The position numbers and the translations under genes are program-made. Below are positions 6,920 through 14,721 of a stretch of DNA of 25,898 nt, in pieces. Each line of letters begins with the position of its first letter. The stretch's first letter is position 1. The notes under the pieces are model-generated. The model was not told where the DNA came from and did no database searches. It saw only the letters and a list, made by a program, of their open reading frames with translations. This DNA comes from an archaeon (GTDB lineage Archaea > Nanobdellota > Nanobdellia > Pacearchaeales > GW2011-AR1), in contig DAHVOT010000002.1 of assembly GCA_027318675.1 (NCBI GenBank), positions 1-25,898 on the forward strand, written 5' to 3'.

Positions 6920-8614
6920 ATGATAACTCGTGAACAATTAATAAAAAAATACTTAGATTTTTTCATATCTAAAGGGCATAAAAAGATACCCAACTCAAGT
7001 CTTATACCAGAGAATGATCCTACAGTTTTGTTTACAACAGCAGGAATGCATCCTCTAGTTCCATTTTTACTTGGACAATCTCATCCACTTGGAAAAAGAT
7101 TGGTTGGAGTTCAAAGATGTATAAGAACTGGAGACATAGAAGAAGTTGGAGACGAAGTCCATCATACGTTCTTTGAAATGCTTGGAAACTGGAGTTTAGG
7201 AGATTATTGGAAAGAAGAATCAATAAAATACAGTGTTGAATTTCTAACTAAAGAACTTAAAATTCCAAAAGAGAAAATTTCGATAACTTGTTTTAAAGGA
7301 GATAAAGATGCTCCAAAAGACACAGAATCTGAAAAGATATGGATTTCTCAAGGAATAAAAAAAATAAAATTTCTCCCTAAAGAAAATAATTGGTGGGGAC
7401 CTGCAGGAAAAATAGGACCATGCGGACCAGACAGTGAAATGTTTATAGATAAAGTTGAAATCTGGAACAATGTATTTATGCAGTATCTTAAAAATGAAAA
7501 AGAAGAATATATTCCTGCAAATCAAAAAAATGTTGATACCGGTATGGGAGTAGAAAGAACAACTGCTATTTTAAATAAATTAAAAGATAATTATCTAACA
7601 GACTCTTTCCTGCCAATAATAAAAGACATAGAAAAAATATCAAAAAAAGACTATAATAAAAATAAAAAAGAGATGAGAATAATTGCAGATCACATTAAAG
7701 CTGCAGTTTTCATAATCTCAGACGGAATAACTCCTTCAAACACCGAACAAGGATATATCCTAAGAAGGCTCATAAGAAGAGCAATAAGATATGCACAATC
7801 TATAGGTGTAAAAGAAAACTTTACCACAAAGTTAGTTGACTCGATCATACAGATATATTCTGATTATTCTGAATTAAAAACAAACAGAAATAGTATAATA
7901 ACAGAATTAGAAAGAGAAGAAAACAAATTCAGAAATACCCTAGAAAGAGCAATAAATATTTTTGAAAGAATAACTAAAGATAAAAAAGAAATTTCATGTA
8001 AAGAATCATTTTTATTATATCAATCATACGGATTTCCAGTTGAGATGATTGAAGAAGAATGTAAAGCAAGAAAAATAAAATTCTCAAGAAAAGAATTTGA
8101 TGAAGAGTGTAAATTACATCAAGAACTTTCAAGAACAGCAGCAGAAGGAAAATTCAAATCTGGACTTGCAGATCACAGCGAAGCAACTACAAAACTACAT
8201 ACTGCATCACACTTACTTCTAGCAGCTATAAGAAAAATATTCAATGACGATTCTATACATCAAAAAGGTTCAAATATAACTCCTGAAAGATTAAGATTTG
8301 ATTTTAATTTCCCAAGAAAGTTAACTGATCAGGAAATAAAAGCAATTGAAGATGAAGTTAATAATAATATTAAAAAAAGAGGTGAAGTCATAAGAGAAGA
8401 GATGCCCTTAAAAGAAGCAAAAAAGAAAGGAATAAGCGGAGTTTTTGAAAACAAATACGGAGAAATTGTCTCAGTCTATACAATAGGGGACTGTTCTCAA
8501 GAAATATGTACTGGACCACATGTAAAAAACACTTATGAATTAGGAAAATTTAAAATAACAAAAGAAGAATCGTCTTCTAGTGGAGTGAGAAGAATAAAGG
8601 CCATACTTGAATAA
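6920..8614 (+). CDS. alaS: Alanyl-tRNA synthetase, short form lacking the C-Ala domain
   Basis: The enzyme charges tRNA-Ala. The class II catalytic core is complete, with TTAGMHPLVPFLLG near the N-terminus, motif 2 region RCIRTGDIEEVGD...HTFFEMLGNWSLGDYW, and motif 3 DTGMGVERTT. The editing (SAD) domain carries its zinc set: HxxxH at 427/431 and CxxxH at 530/534. The protein stops right after the SAD domain, so the C-Ala/DHHA1 domain of normal AlaRS (about 850-900 residues) is missing, and no separate gene for it is seen here. The core reads like the short AlaRS of CPR bacteria, not the archaeal form. The start at ATG 6920 (564 residues) is preferred over an upstream in-frame TTG at 6911 because of TATA spacing. 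Confidence 0.95.
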   Translation: MITREQLIKKYLDFFISKGHKKIPNSSLIPENDPTVLFTTAGMHPLVPFLLGQSHPLGKRLVGVQRCIRTGDIEEVGDEVHHTFFEMLGNWSLGDYWKEESIKYSVEFLTKELKIPKEKISITCFKGDKDAPKDTESEKIWISQGIKKIKFLPKENNWWGPAGKIGPCGPDSEMFIDKVEIWNNVFMQYLKNEKEEYIPANQKNVDTGMGVERTTAILNKLKDNYLTDSFLPIIKDIEKISKKDYNKNKKEMRIIADHIKAAVFIISDGITPSNTEQGYILRRLIRRAIRYAQSIGVKENFTTKLVDSIIQIYSDYSELKTNRNSIITELEREENKFRNTLERAINIFERITKDKKEISCKESFLLYQSYGFPVEMIEEECKARKIKFSRKEFDEECKLHQELSRTAAEGKFKSGLADHSEATTKLHTASHLLLAAIRKIFNDDSIHQKGSNITPERLRFDFNFPRKLTDQEIKAIEDEVNNNIKKRGEVIREEMPLKEAKKKGISGVFENKYGEIVSVYTIGDCSQEICTGPHVKNTYELGKFKITKEESSSSGVRRIKAILE

Positions 8615-8619
8615 ATTAT

Positions 8620-9726
8620 TCACCTGTAATACTGTTCTGTTAACCCATATTTATAAGTTAAATCTTCAATAGTTTTTCTATAAAAAGGACCTATCACTCC
8701 TCTATTATCTATTGAATTTCTTATACGTATAAGTTTCTCTGCATCTTTATATTCTTCCATATTTTCTCCAAGAGATTCTCCATCACTTAAAAAATAAAAT
8801 TCAGGTTCAGAATATAATTTACCCACAGCAGCATAAGCAATTTCATCATCTGTAATTATTGAAGGAGAAGTTGTTTCAATAAAACAATATCCAGTATTCA
8901 TTAAACTCTCTTCAATAGGACATTTAACTCCTGCAGCTTCATGATTTTCTGGAATATAATAAAAGAATGAAACTCCATATCCAAGTTCTCTTAATAAAAA
9001 AATGAGTAAATCTGTTTTCTCTCCGCAAACTCCTTTAAAATCATAAAGAACTTCATAAGGATAACGCGTATGATTTAATTTCTCTCCTAAAAAAGAATAA
9101 GTTTTATTTGAACTTCCAAAAGGGATATTTTGAACTAAACTTATTGCAATTCTAGCTTGATCTTCTTTGTTGTTTGTTAAATTTTGTATTTCAATTACAA
9201 GAGGTAAAAGAAAATTTCTTTGTTCCTCATCATTAATTGCCTTTAATTTAAAATCTGCTCTTGAAACATTATATTCTCCAGAATAAGATATAGAGCGAGG
9301 TATTTTAGAAGTATAATCTGAAAAATTTCCATAGACTTCAAAATCTATAAAATCAAGTTTACCATTTAAAGTATATTTCAAACGAATTTTCTTTGAATTA
9401 TTTTGATATTTAGAGAAACAACTCTCTCCATTTAATTCAAAACCTTCTGGACATCCGCAAAAAGATGCACTCTCGATTAATTTTCCTTCTGAACAAAAAT
9501 ATGGCTTAACTTGAGAACAAGAATTATAAACTGAACCATCTCCACAAACATCGCCTTCAAGATAATTTTGAGAATTTTTATTCAAAATAATATGTACTAT
9601 ACCAAAACCTCCAGAAAATAAAACAATTAAAGAAACAACAAAGACAGTCAAAAGCCAGTATTTTTTCTGAAAAGTAGATTTATGTAAAACTCCAACATAA
9701 CCTAAACCTGCTTTATCACCCTCCAT
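8620..9726 (-). CDS. Membrane-anchored extracellular transglutaminase-like protein
   Basis: The 368-residue protein has a short N-terminus, one membrane segment (about 23-47), and a Cys-rich module with six Cys between 61 and 103 (CGDGSVYNSC, CGCPEGF) that is likely disulfide-bonded outside the cell. A beta-rich region follows, then a transglutaminase-like fold with the nucleophile in GVCGEKTDL (Cys234), a candidate His262 in NHEAAGV, and FIETTSP (about 282-288) at the third-residue position. Such domains act as cysteine peptidases or amide-transferring enzymes. The third catalytic residue (Glu284 in place of Asp) is uncertain. It converges on alaS with five bases between stops and has its own TATA-like box (GTTTTTATATC, about 9745-9757). 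Substrate unknown. Confidence 0.75.
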   Translation of the reverse strand: MEGDKAGLGYVGVLHKSTFQKKYWLLTVFVVSLIVLFSGGFGIVHIILNKNSQNYLEGDVCGDGSVYNSCSQVKPYFCSEGKLIESASFCGCPEGFELNGESCFSKYQNNSKKIRLKYTLNGKLDFIDFEVYGNFSDYTSKIPRSISYSGEYNVSRADFKLKAINDEEQRNFLLPLVIEIQNLTNNKEDQARIAISLVQNIPFGSSNKTYSFLGEKLNHTRYPYEVLYDFKGVCGEKTDLLIFLLRELGYGVSFFYYIPENHEAAGVKCPIEESLMNTGYCFIETTSPSIITDDEIAYAAVGKLYSEPEFYFLSDGESLGENMEEYKDAEKLIRIRNSIDNRGVIGPFYRKTIEDLTYKYGLTEQYYR

Positions 9727-9779
9727 ATTCTACACAAGAAATCAAGATATAAAAACCTGATTATTTCAAAATATACTAA

Positions 9780-12443
9780 TTATTCAAAATAAAGTCCAGG
9801 CATACCGGGTATTGCCTTTTTGGATTTGTTTTCAGGGTCATATTTTTTATCATCCTTAACAGAAAATATATCTAATTCTTTTCCAAGACCTTTGACTAAC
9901 TTGGATTTATTTAATTTCTCAAGCTCAAATGGAACAACATAAACAAAAACCTTCTTAACAGCAACTCCATTTAATTCAAACTTATCTATTAATTCTTTAA
10001 TATATTTAATATATTTCTCATTCAAATCAACTTCTTTTGTCTTAACTTTAAATACTGATTCATCAACCTTAGGCCATTCTGAAACAGAAATAAAATCTTT
10101 ATGTCCCATCTTTTCCCATAGTTCTTCTGTTATATGAGGACAAAAAGGAGACATTACTTTAATCCACTTTTGTAAAAATTCTAAAAGAACTTCTTTATTT
10201 TCTCCCCCATTTTGAAGATATTCTCTCAATGAAGCTGCCAATAAAAAGAATGCAGAATTAGCAGCAACTCTTAAATCAAAATTATCCAAAGATTCATTTA
10301 TTCTCCTTAATTCATTATTTAATGAAATTAATAGTTTTTTGTCTAAATCTTCTTTCTTCTTTCCATTAGTAATGAGAGCATTTTCAAATAAAGAATAAAT
10401 CTTTTCAATATTCTTTCTATAAGAAGAAACTATTTCTTCATCCCAAACTACATCTGCTTCTGGACCTGCAATATGGGCATAATATAATCTCATTGCATCA
10501 ACTCCAAATTGTTTAATTGCTTCAGGGATAGGTTGAGCCCCCCCCTTGGATTTAGAAATTTTGTTTCCTTTTCCTAAAACCCAATAATTAACAAAAATTC
10601 CTTTAGGCCACATTTCTTTAGGAAGTATGCTTACATGATTCATAATAAAAACAGGGAAATGGACAGTCTGATGTTCTTTACCTCCAAGATTAATATCCAA
10701 AGGATACCAATATAATACATCTTTTCTAATTTCATTCCAGATCTCTTTTTTAGGTTTTCCTTTTCCCAAGAAAACATAATCAAAAAATTCTTCATTCATT
10801 TCCTCTAATTTTATCTTACCCTTATTAAAGTACAATGAAACTAAGTAATATAAGGGGTAAAGTGTAGAATCAGAGATAGGTTCAATTATCCACTTTTCAT
10901 CAAATGGGAGTTTTGTGCCTAACCAGCTTCCAAGTCTTGCACAAGCTCTATCTTGAAACCAGTCTAAAACAGATTCTATATTATTTTTATATTGCTCTGG
11001 CTTAATTTTTATTGTCTTAGAATGTTTTTTAGAAAGTTCTGTAAGATTTTTATCAGAATATCTTATGAACCACTGATCATCTATTCTCTTTATCATTACT
11101 CTCTCTCCGCATCTACAAAGAACTTCTTCAGATAAATCAAACATCGTATCCGCGCTTCCAGATTTTATCAATTCCTCTTTCATCTTTTCTTTAGCTTCAA
11201 TAACTTTCATGCTTGCATACTTTCCACAAATTTTTAATAAAACACCTGTATGAAAGCCTTCTTTGTAAACTTCTTGAGTAAGCTCTTCTAATCTTTTATC
11301 ATCTTGGCTTTTAATTTTATTATCTTCAACTACTTTTACTCCTGCATTTTCACCATATTTCTTTGTTTCAATTATAGGTATGACTTTTATTGACTTTACA
11401 ATCTTTTCATCGAGTTTGAATTTTTTAATCTCCTTGGAATTCCCTTGTAATTCTTTTAATGCAATATAATCATAAGGAGCATCAGATGGAACACACGTAA
11501 CAATTCCAGTGCCTATATTAGCATCTACAAATCTTGAAGGCAAAACAATTATCTCTCTCTTTATTCCAGGAGCAATAACAAATTTACCAATTAATTGTTC
11601 TTTAAACTCTCCAATAAGTTTGATATCCTCTTTCTGATATTTTAACTTCTCGAATGATTCTTTACTCACAATCCAATTTTCTTTTCCAACTTTTATTTCC
11701 ACTAAATCTACTTCTGGATTAATCCATAGATTGGTTTGTCCAAAGATTGTTTCTGGTCTTAATGTTGCTGCAATAAGATATTTATCTTTATACTTAAATT
11801 TCAATAAAGTAAATTCTTGTTTTTCTGCATTTCCTCCTTTAGAAATGTCTGTCTCAGAAGCATCTACTGCTAAAGGTCCATGAACAGGACAAGCTGTTGC
11901 AAAATAGGGTTTCTGAACAAGCAATTCAGCATCTTTTAATTTTTTAAATTGCCATTGTATAAATTTATTATAATCTGGATATATTGTACAAGTAAACCTT
12001 CTCCAATCTGATAAAAATCCAAATTTCTTCCATGATTCTTCTTGATAAACATTATTAAAATGTTCAACAATTTTTTCAGGAGTATTTAATGTTTTTATTT
12101 TCTCTTTTTTACACCCATTTGCTAAAAGGTATTCAACCCATTCTTTGTTATTTGTTTGTACTTTCTTTGCAAATGCTATTGCTTGATTTCCAGAAGCATG
12201 AGTCCCAACAGGAAACAAAACATTAAACCCTTGCATCCTTTTGTACCTTGTAATAATATCAGTATAAGAAAATCCCCTCATGTGCCCAACATGCAAATAA
12301 CCAGAAATACCAGGGTATGCAAATATCATAAAAAATTTCTTTTTCTTCTCATCTCTATTCGCTTCAAATATTTTTTTCTCTTGCCACTTTTTCTGCCATT
12401 TTTCTTCAATTTTTTGAAAGTTAATTCCATTAGTTTCTTGCAT
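9780..12443 (-). CDS. leuS: Leucyl-tRNA synthetase (archaeal type)
   Basis: The enzyme charges tRNA-Leu. The class I signatures are HVGH at 51-54 (HIGH) and KISKS at 628-632 (KMSKS, followed by the unusual KGGAQP). The CP1 editing domain shows the threonine-rich ATLRPETIFGQTN loop at about 224-238 and GTGIVTCVPSDAPYDY with its conserved Asp near 320. A Cys-pair zinc module appears as LCRCGERV. The anticodon-binding helical bundle and a C-terminal domain follow. At 887 residues it is slightly shorter than most archaeal LeuRS (about 930-960). It diverges from endA; the two starts appear to share one AT-rich box. Confidence 0.97.
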   Translation of the reverse strand: MQETNGINFQKIEEKWQKKWQEKKIFEANRDEKKKKFFMIFAYPGISGYLHVGHMRGFSYTDIITRYKRMQGFNVLFPVGTHASGNQAIAFAKKVQTNNKEWVEYLLANGCKKEKIKTLNTPEKIVEHFNNVYQEESWKKFGFLSDWRRFTCTIYPDYNKFIQWQFKKLKDAELLVQKPYFATACPVHGPLAVDASETDISKGGNAEKQEFTLLKFKYKDKYLIAATLRPETIFGQTNLWINPEVDLVEIKVGKENWIVSKESFEKLKYQKEDIKLIGEFKEQLIGKFVIAPGIKREIIVLPSRFVDANIGTGIVTCVPSDAPYDYIALKELQGNSKEIKKFKLDEKIVKSIKVIPIIETKKYGENAGVKVVEDNKIKSQDDKRLEELTQEVYKEGFHTGVLLKICGKYASMKVIEAKEKMKEELIKSGSADTMFDLSEEVLCRCGERVMIKRIDDQWFIRYSDKNLTELSKKHSKTIKIKPEQYKNNIESVLDWFQDRACARLGSWLGTKLPFDEKWIIEPISDSTLYPLYYLVSLYFNKGKIKLEEMNEEFFDYVFLGKGKPKKEIWNEIRKDVLYWYPLDINLGGKEHQTVHFPVFIMNHVSILPKEMWPKGIFVNYWVLGKGNKISKSKGGAQPIPEAIKQFGVDAMRLYYAHIAGPEADVVWDEEIVSSYRKNIEKIYSLFENALITNGKKKEDLDKKLLISLNNELRRINESLDNFDLRVAANSAFFLLAASLREYLQNGGENKEVLLEFLQKWIKVMSPFCPHITEELWEKMGHKDFISVSEWPKVDESVFKVKTKEVDLNEKYIKYIKELIDKFELNGVAVKKVFVYVVPFELEKLNKSKLVKGLGKELDIFSVKDDKKYDPENKSKKAIPGMPGLYFE

Positions 12444-12495
12444 AAATTACTTATTATTCAGGAACTTTTAAATATTCTCATAACATAAATCAATT
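12444..12495. promoter_or_regulatory. Shared divergent promoter of leuS and endA
   Basis: Only 52 bases separate the two ATGs. A single near-palindromic box, CTTTTAAATATTC (12465-12477), lies about 25 bases from the endA ATG and about 28 bases from the leuS ATG. It could serve as the TATA box in both directions. Confidence 0.5.
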
Positions 12496-13014
12496 ATGGA
12501 AAAGATAACTACTTATATAATTGGAGAGATAGTTTCAACAAATGAATCAGAAGCATTTACATTATACAAAAAATCCAATTTTGGAAAGCCAATAGGGCAG
12601 AAAATTCAGTACTCTCTAGCTGAAGCACTTTATCTTGTTGAAAAAAATAAAATACAAATAAAAAAATCCAACAAATCACTTAATTTTGAAGAAGTGTTTA
12701 AAATATTCAAAAGAATAGACAGTAGAATACAATTAAAATACCCGGTATTCAAGGATTTACGTGATAAAGGGTATGTTGTAAAGACTGCACTCAAATTTGG
12801 TTCAGATTTCAGAGTCTATGAAAAAGGAACAACTCCTGACGAAGAGCATGCAAAGTGGATTGTTTTCTGTGAACACGAATCTAAAAAGTTCTCCTGGCAT
12901 GACTTTTCTTCAAAAAACAGAGTTGCTCATTCCACAAAAAAGAACCTATTAATTGCCATAATTGATGAAGAATCTGATGTTTCTTATTATGAAGTAAGCT
13001 GGATTAAAGCATAA
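12496..13014 (+). CDS. endA: tRNA-splicing endonuclease
   Basis: The enzyme cuts bulge-helix-bulge motifs to remove archaeal tRNA and rRNA introns. The 172-residue protein has the size of the homotetrameric type (about 180 in Methanocaldococcus). The catalytic triad is in place: Tyr108 (FGSDFRVYEKG), His118 (EEHAKWIV) and Lys149 (RVAHSTKKNLLIAI). The 10- and 31-residue spacings match the M. jannaschii Tyr115/His125/Lys156 set as I recall it. A plausible substrate lies 1.6 kb downstream: the intron-bearing tRNA-Met at 14579. A TATA-like box stands about 25 bases from the ATG. Confidence 0.96.
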   Translation: MEKITTYIIGEIVSTNESEAFTLYKKSNFGKPIGQKIQYSLAEALYLVEKNKIQIKKSNKSLNFEEVFKIFKRIDSRIQLKYPVFKDLRDKGYVVKTALKFGSDFRVYEKGTTPDEEHAKWIVFCEHESKKFSWHDFSSKNRVAHSTKKNLLIAIIDEESDVSYYEVSWIKA

Positions 13015-13037
13015 GGTAACTCAAAAATAACACAAAA

Positions 13038-13050
13038 ATCTTTATAATAT
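13038..13050 (+). promoter_or_regulatory. Predicted TATA box of the winged-helix gene
   Basis: TCTTTATAATATC lies about 25 bases before the ATG at 13070, a normal leaderless spacing. Confidence 0.45.
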
Positions 13051-13069
13051 CCAATATTCTTCTAAGCCT

Positions 13070-14161
13070 ATGCCAACTCAAGATGCTTCAAAAATAAGAG
13101 AGAGAATCCTTTCAATCTTGAGGATGAAAGGTCCAACACTTCCTGTTTATATTTCTCAAGAGATAGGGATAAGTATGCTTTTTGTATCTGCATTTTTATC
13201 TGAACTTTTATCTGATAAACTTATAAAAATGAGTCATATGAGAGTTGGAAATTCTCCAATATATTATGTTGCTGGACAGGAACCACAATTAGAAAAATTT
13301 TCAACTTACTTAAAAAGCAAAGAAAAAGAAGCTTTCCTTCTTATTCAAGAAAAAAAATTCCTAAGAGATTCAGAACAGCCCCCCGCAATAAGAGTAGCAT
13401 TAAGGGAAATCAAAGATTTTGCATTCCCATTTAGAAGAGCTAATGAAACTTTCTGGAGATATTTAACTGCAAAAGAATCTGAATTTAAAACAGATGTAAA
13501 ATCAATAGAAGAACATCAGTATGTTGAGCCTAAACCAAGAACATACGATCAAAGAGAAAGAGAACTTGGTGAAAAACTTGTAAAAGATATAAACATAGAA
13601 GACATAGAAAAAATAAGAAAAGAAAAAGAAGAACTTGAAAAGAAAAAGAAAGTAGAACAAGAAGAGATAGAGGAGGAAATAGAAGAAACTGAAGAGAAAG
13701 AAGTAGAAGAAAAACCAAGAGTATTTGAAGAAAAAGAGGAAAAAGAAGATACAATAAAAGAAAAGAAAAAAGATAAAATTTCAAAAGAAGAAAAACAAAA
13801 AGCAAAAGATAAATCAAAAACTCAAAAAACATCAAAAAAGAAAGCAATACAAAAACAAGACGATAAATTCTTTGATAAAATAAAAGAATTCCTTTCAAAA
13901 GAAACAATTGAAATACTAAATATAGAAAGTTTCAATAAAAACGAAATACATTTAAGAATAAAGGCAGACGGAGAAGAGAAACTTCTTGTAGCTTACAATA
14001 AAAAGAAAATTCTTGACACAGATATAATAAATGCAAACAAAAAAGCTTCTCAATTAAAGCTTAAATATGTAATTCTAAGTATGGGAGAACCATCCAAAAA
14101 ACTCTCGAATTTAATTGAAGCTGCACAAAATCTAGACAAAGTGGAAAAAATAGAAAAATAA
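13070..14161 (+). CDS. Winged-helix protein with charged linker, unknown function
   Basis: The 363-residue protein has three parts. Residues 1-75 are a winged-helix-like domain (KIRERILSILRMKGPTLPVY, ISMLFVSAFLSELL, and the wing MRVGNSPIYYVAGQEPQLE). Residues 75-165 are a helical domain with FAFPFRRANETFWRYL. A very Lys/Glu-rich linker (about 180-275) leads to a small C-terminal alpha/beta domain (about 276-363; HLRIKADGEEKLLVAY and LKYVILSMGEPS). I recall N-terminal domains of this type as common in DPANN archaea, with no assigned role. The C-terminal strand-helix pattern loosely recalls a nuclease-like fold, but I see no clear catalytic motif. DNA or RNA binding is likely; no more can be said. 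Confidence 0.75.
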   Translation: MPTQDASKIRERILSILRMKGPTLPVYISQEIGISMLFVSAFLSELLSDKLIKMSHMRVGNSPIYYVAGQEPQLEKFSTYLKSKEKEAFLLIQEKKFLRDSEQPPAIRVALREIKDFAFPFRRANETFWRYLTAKESEFKTDVKSIEEHQYVEPKPRTYDQRERELGEKLVKDINIEDIEKIRKEKEELEKKKKVEQEEIEEEIEETEEKEVEEKPRVFEEKEEKEDTIKEKKKDKISKEEKQKAKDKSKTQKTSKKKAIQKQDDKFFDKIKEFLSKETIEILNIESFNKNEIHLRIKADGEEKLLVAYNKKKILDTDIINANKKASQLKLKYVILSMGEPSKKLSNLIEAAQNLDKVEKIEK

Positions 14162-14191
14162 AGAAAAAACCTTAAAATTTCTTAATCAAAA

Positions 14192-14201
14192 CCTTTAAAA
14201 A
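14192..14201 (+). promoter_or_regulatory. Predicted TATA box of rps17e
   Basis: CTTTAAAAAC lies about 26 bases before the eS17 ATG at 14223. Confidence 0.4.
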
Positions 14202-14222
14202 CAAAATTCTGCACAAATTAAC

Positions 14223-14423
14223 ATGGGAAAAATAAAGTCAAAAGTAGTAAGAAAGACCGCAAATGCTCTTTTAAAAGAAGATTTGAAATTTGAGAAAGAT
14301 TTCGAGAAAAACAAAGCAATATTAGGTAAAGAAATGCCTAGTAAAAGAATAAGAAATAGACTTGCTGGACTTATCTCTAGAATGAAAAGACAAGAAGAAA
14401 AGGCTAAACTCCAGATGCAATAA
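14223..14423 (+). CDS. rps17e: 30S ribosomal protein eS17
   Basis: The 66-residue basic protein of the small ribosomal subunit is found only in archaea and eukaryotes. It starts MGKIKSKVVRKTANALLKED and carries the family blocks DFEKNKAILG and PSKRIRNRLAGLISRMKR, which match the DFEENK and PSKKxRNRIAGYITRL signatures of eS17. Length fits archaeal eS17 (about 60-67). The start is fixed by the conserved MGxI beginning and a TATA-like box about 26 bases upstream. It stands alone between a winged-helix gene and the tRNA locus. Confidence 0.93.
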   Translation: MGKIKSKVVRKTANALLKEDLKFEKDFEKNKAILGKEMPSKRIRNRLAGLISRMKRQEEKAKLQMQ

Positions 14424-14512
14424 ACCTGCAAAAAACACTAATTTTTCTAAAGGTTAAACTTTTAAATGAACCACTTTTAATAATTCTAAGGTTAAAAACA
14501 ACCTGTATGAAA
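14424..14512 (+). promoter_or_regulatory. Spacer upstream of tRNA locus with TATA-like element
   Basis: This AT-rich spacer has a T-run at 14442-14446 that could end the eS17 transcript. An ACTTTTAAATG box (about 14457-14467) and a weaker TTTTAATAAT (14474-14484) could drive tRNA transcription. A small inverted repeat, AGGTT...AACCT, lies near 14489-14504. No ORF is credible. Confidence 0.3.
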
Positions 14513-14535
14513 GCTCTGTAGCTCAGTTGTTTAGA
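14513..14535 (+). repeat. Truncated duplicate of the tRNA-Met 5' end
   Basis: These 23 bases are identical to 14580-14602, covering the acceptor 5' strand from base 2 to the start of the D-stem 3' strand. After that the copy diverges (ACCTAAAAGG) and has no anticodon arm and no matching acceptor 3' strand. It shares the unusual T at tRNA position 19 with the intact gene, so it arose after that change. The two copies are 67 bases apart. It looks like a tRNA relic or partial duplication. It is not a split-tRNA half, since it stops before the anticodon. Confidence 0.8.
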
Positions 14536-14578
14536 ACCTAAAAGGTAAAATAACAGATTAAGATGTTTAAATCGAGAT

Positions 14579-14699
14579 GGCTCTGTAGCTCAGTTGTTTA
14601 GAGCGCGGCTCTCATGAGTTGAATTAGTTCAACGAATCCGTATTGGACTTGTCCAATTGAGTGAGGCCGAGGTCGGGAGTTAGAATCTCCCCAGAGCCA
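14579..14699 (+). tRNA. tRNA-Met (CAT), elongator type, with intron at 37/38
   Basis: Exons 14579-14616 and 14664-14699 give a 74-base tRNA. The acceptor stem GGCTCTG/CAGAGCC is perfect, with A73 at 14699 and no encoded CCA. The D-stem is GCTC/GAGC and the anticodon stem CGGCT/GGCCG ends in a U-G pair. The anticodon CAT is at 14613-14615. The T-stem is GGGAG/CTCCC with loop TTAGAAT. It lacks the initiator features (A1-U72, three G-C pairs in the anticodon stem). Elongator Met is favoured over Ile2 by overall resemblance, but a modified-C Ile tRNA cannot be excluded. Position 19 is T instead of G and position 56 is A instead of C, which replaces the near-universal G19-C56 pair with U19-A56. 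Confidence 0.9.
14617..14663 (+). other. 47-base archaeal tRNA intron with bulge-helix-bulge motif
   Basis: The intron sits at canonical position 37/38. The central four-base helix pairs CTCA (14611-14614) with TGAG (14658-14661). It is flanked on both sides by three-base TGA bulges (14615-14617 and 14662-14664), with predicted cuts after the second base of each (14616 and 14663). This is a textbook EndA substrate. Inside the intron are two perfect local hairpins: GTTGAA/TTCAAC (14618-14633) and ATTGGA/TCCAAT (14642-14657), each with a four-base loop. An alternative inner helix GTTG/CAAT (14618-14621 with 14654-14657) would complete the BHB but competes with both hairpins. Confidence 0.88.
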
Positions 14700-14721
14700 T
14701 ATTCTAAAAAAGAATCAAAAC

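Noticed and set aside
10536..10560. A possible frameshift at the run of C bases in leuS
   Set aside because: The run encodes the Gly-Gly after KISKSK in an uninterrupted frame that continues into conserved LeuRS sequence on both sides.
13530..13907. A 125-codon Leu/Phe-rich frame on the minus strand
   Set aside because: It is the antisense of the Lys/Glu-rich linker of the winged-helix gene; antisense of AAA/GAA codons gives apparent membrane proteins.
14513..14578. A split-tRNA 5' half gene
   Set aside because: Split halves extend through the anticodon and carry a GC-rich pairing tail. This copy stops in the D-arm and the following bases are AT-rich and unrelated.
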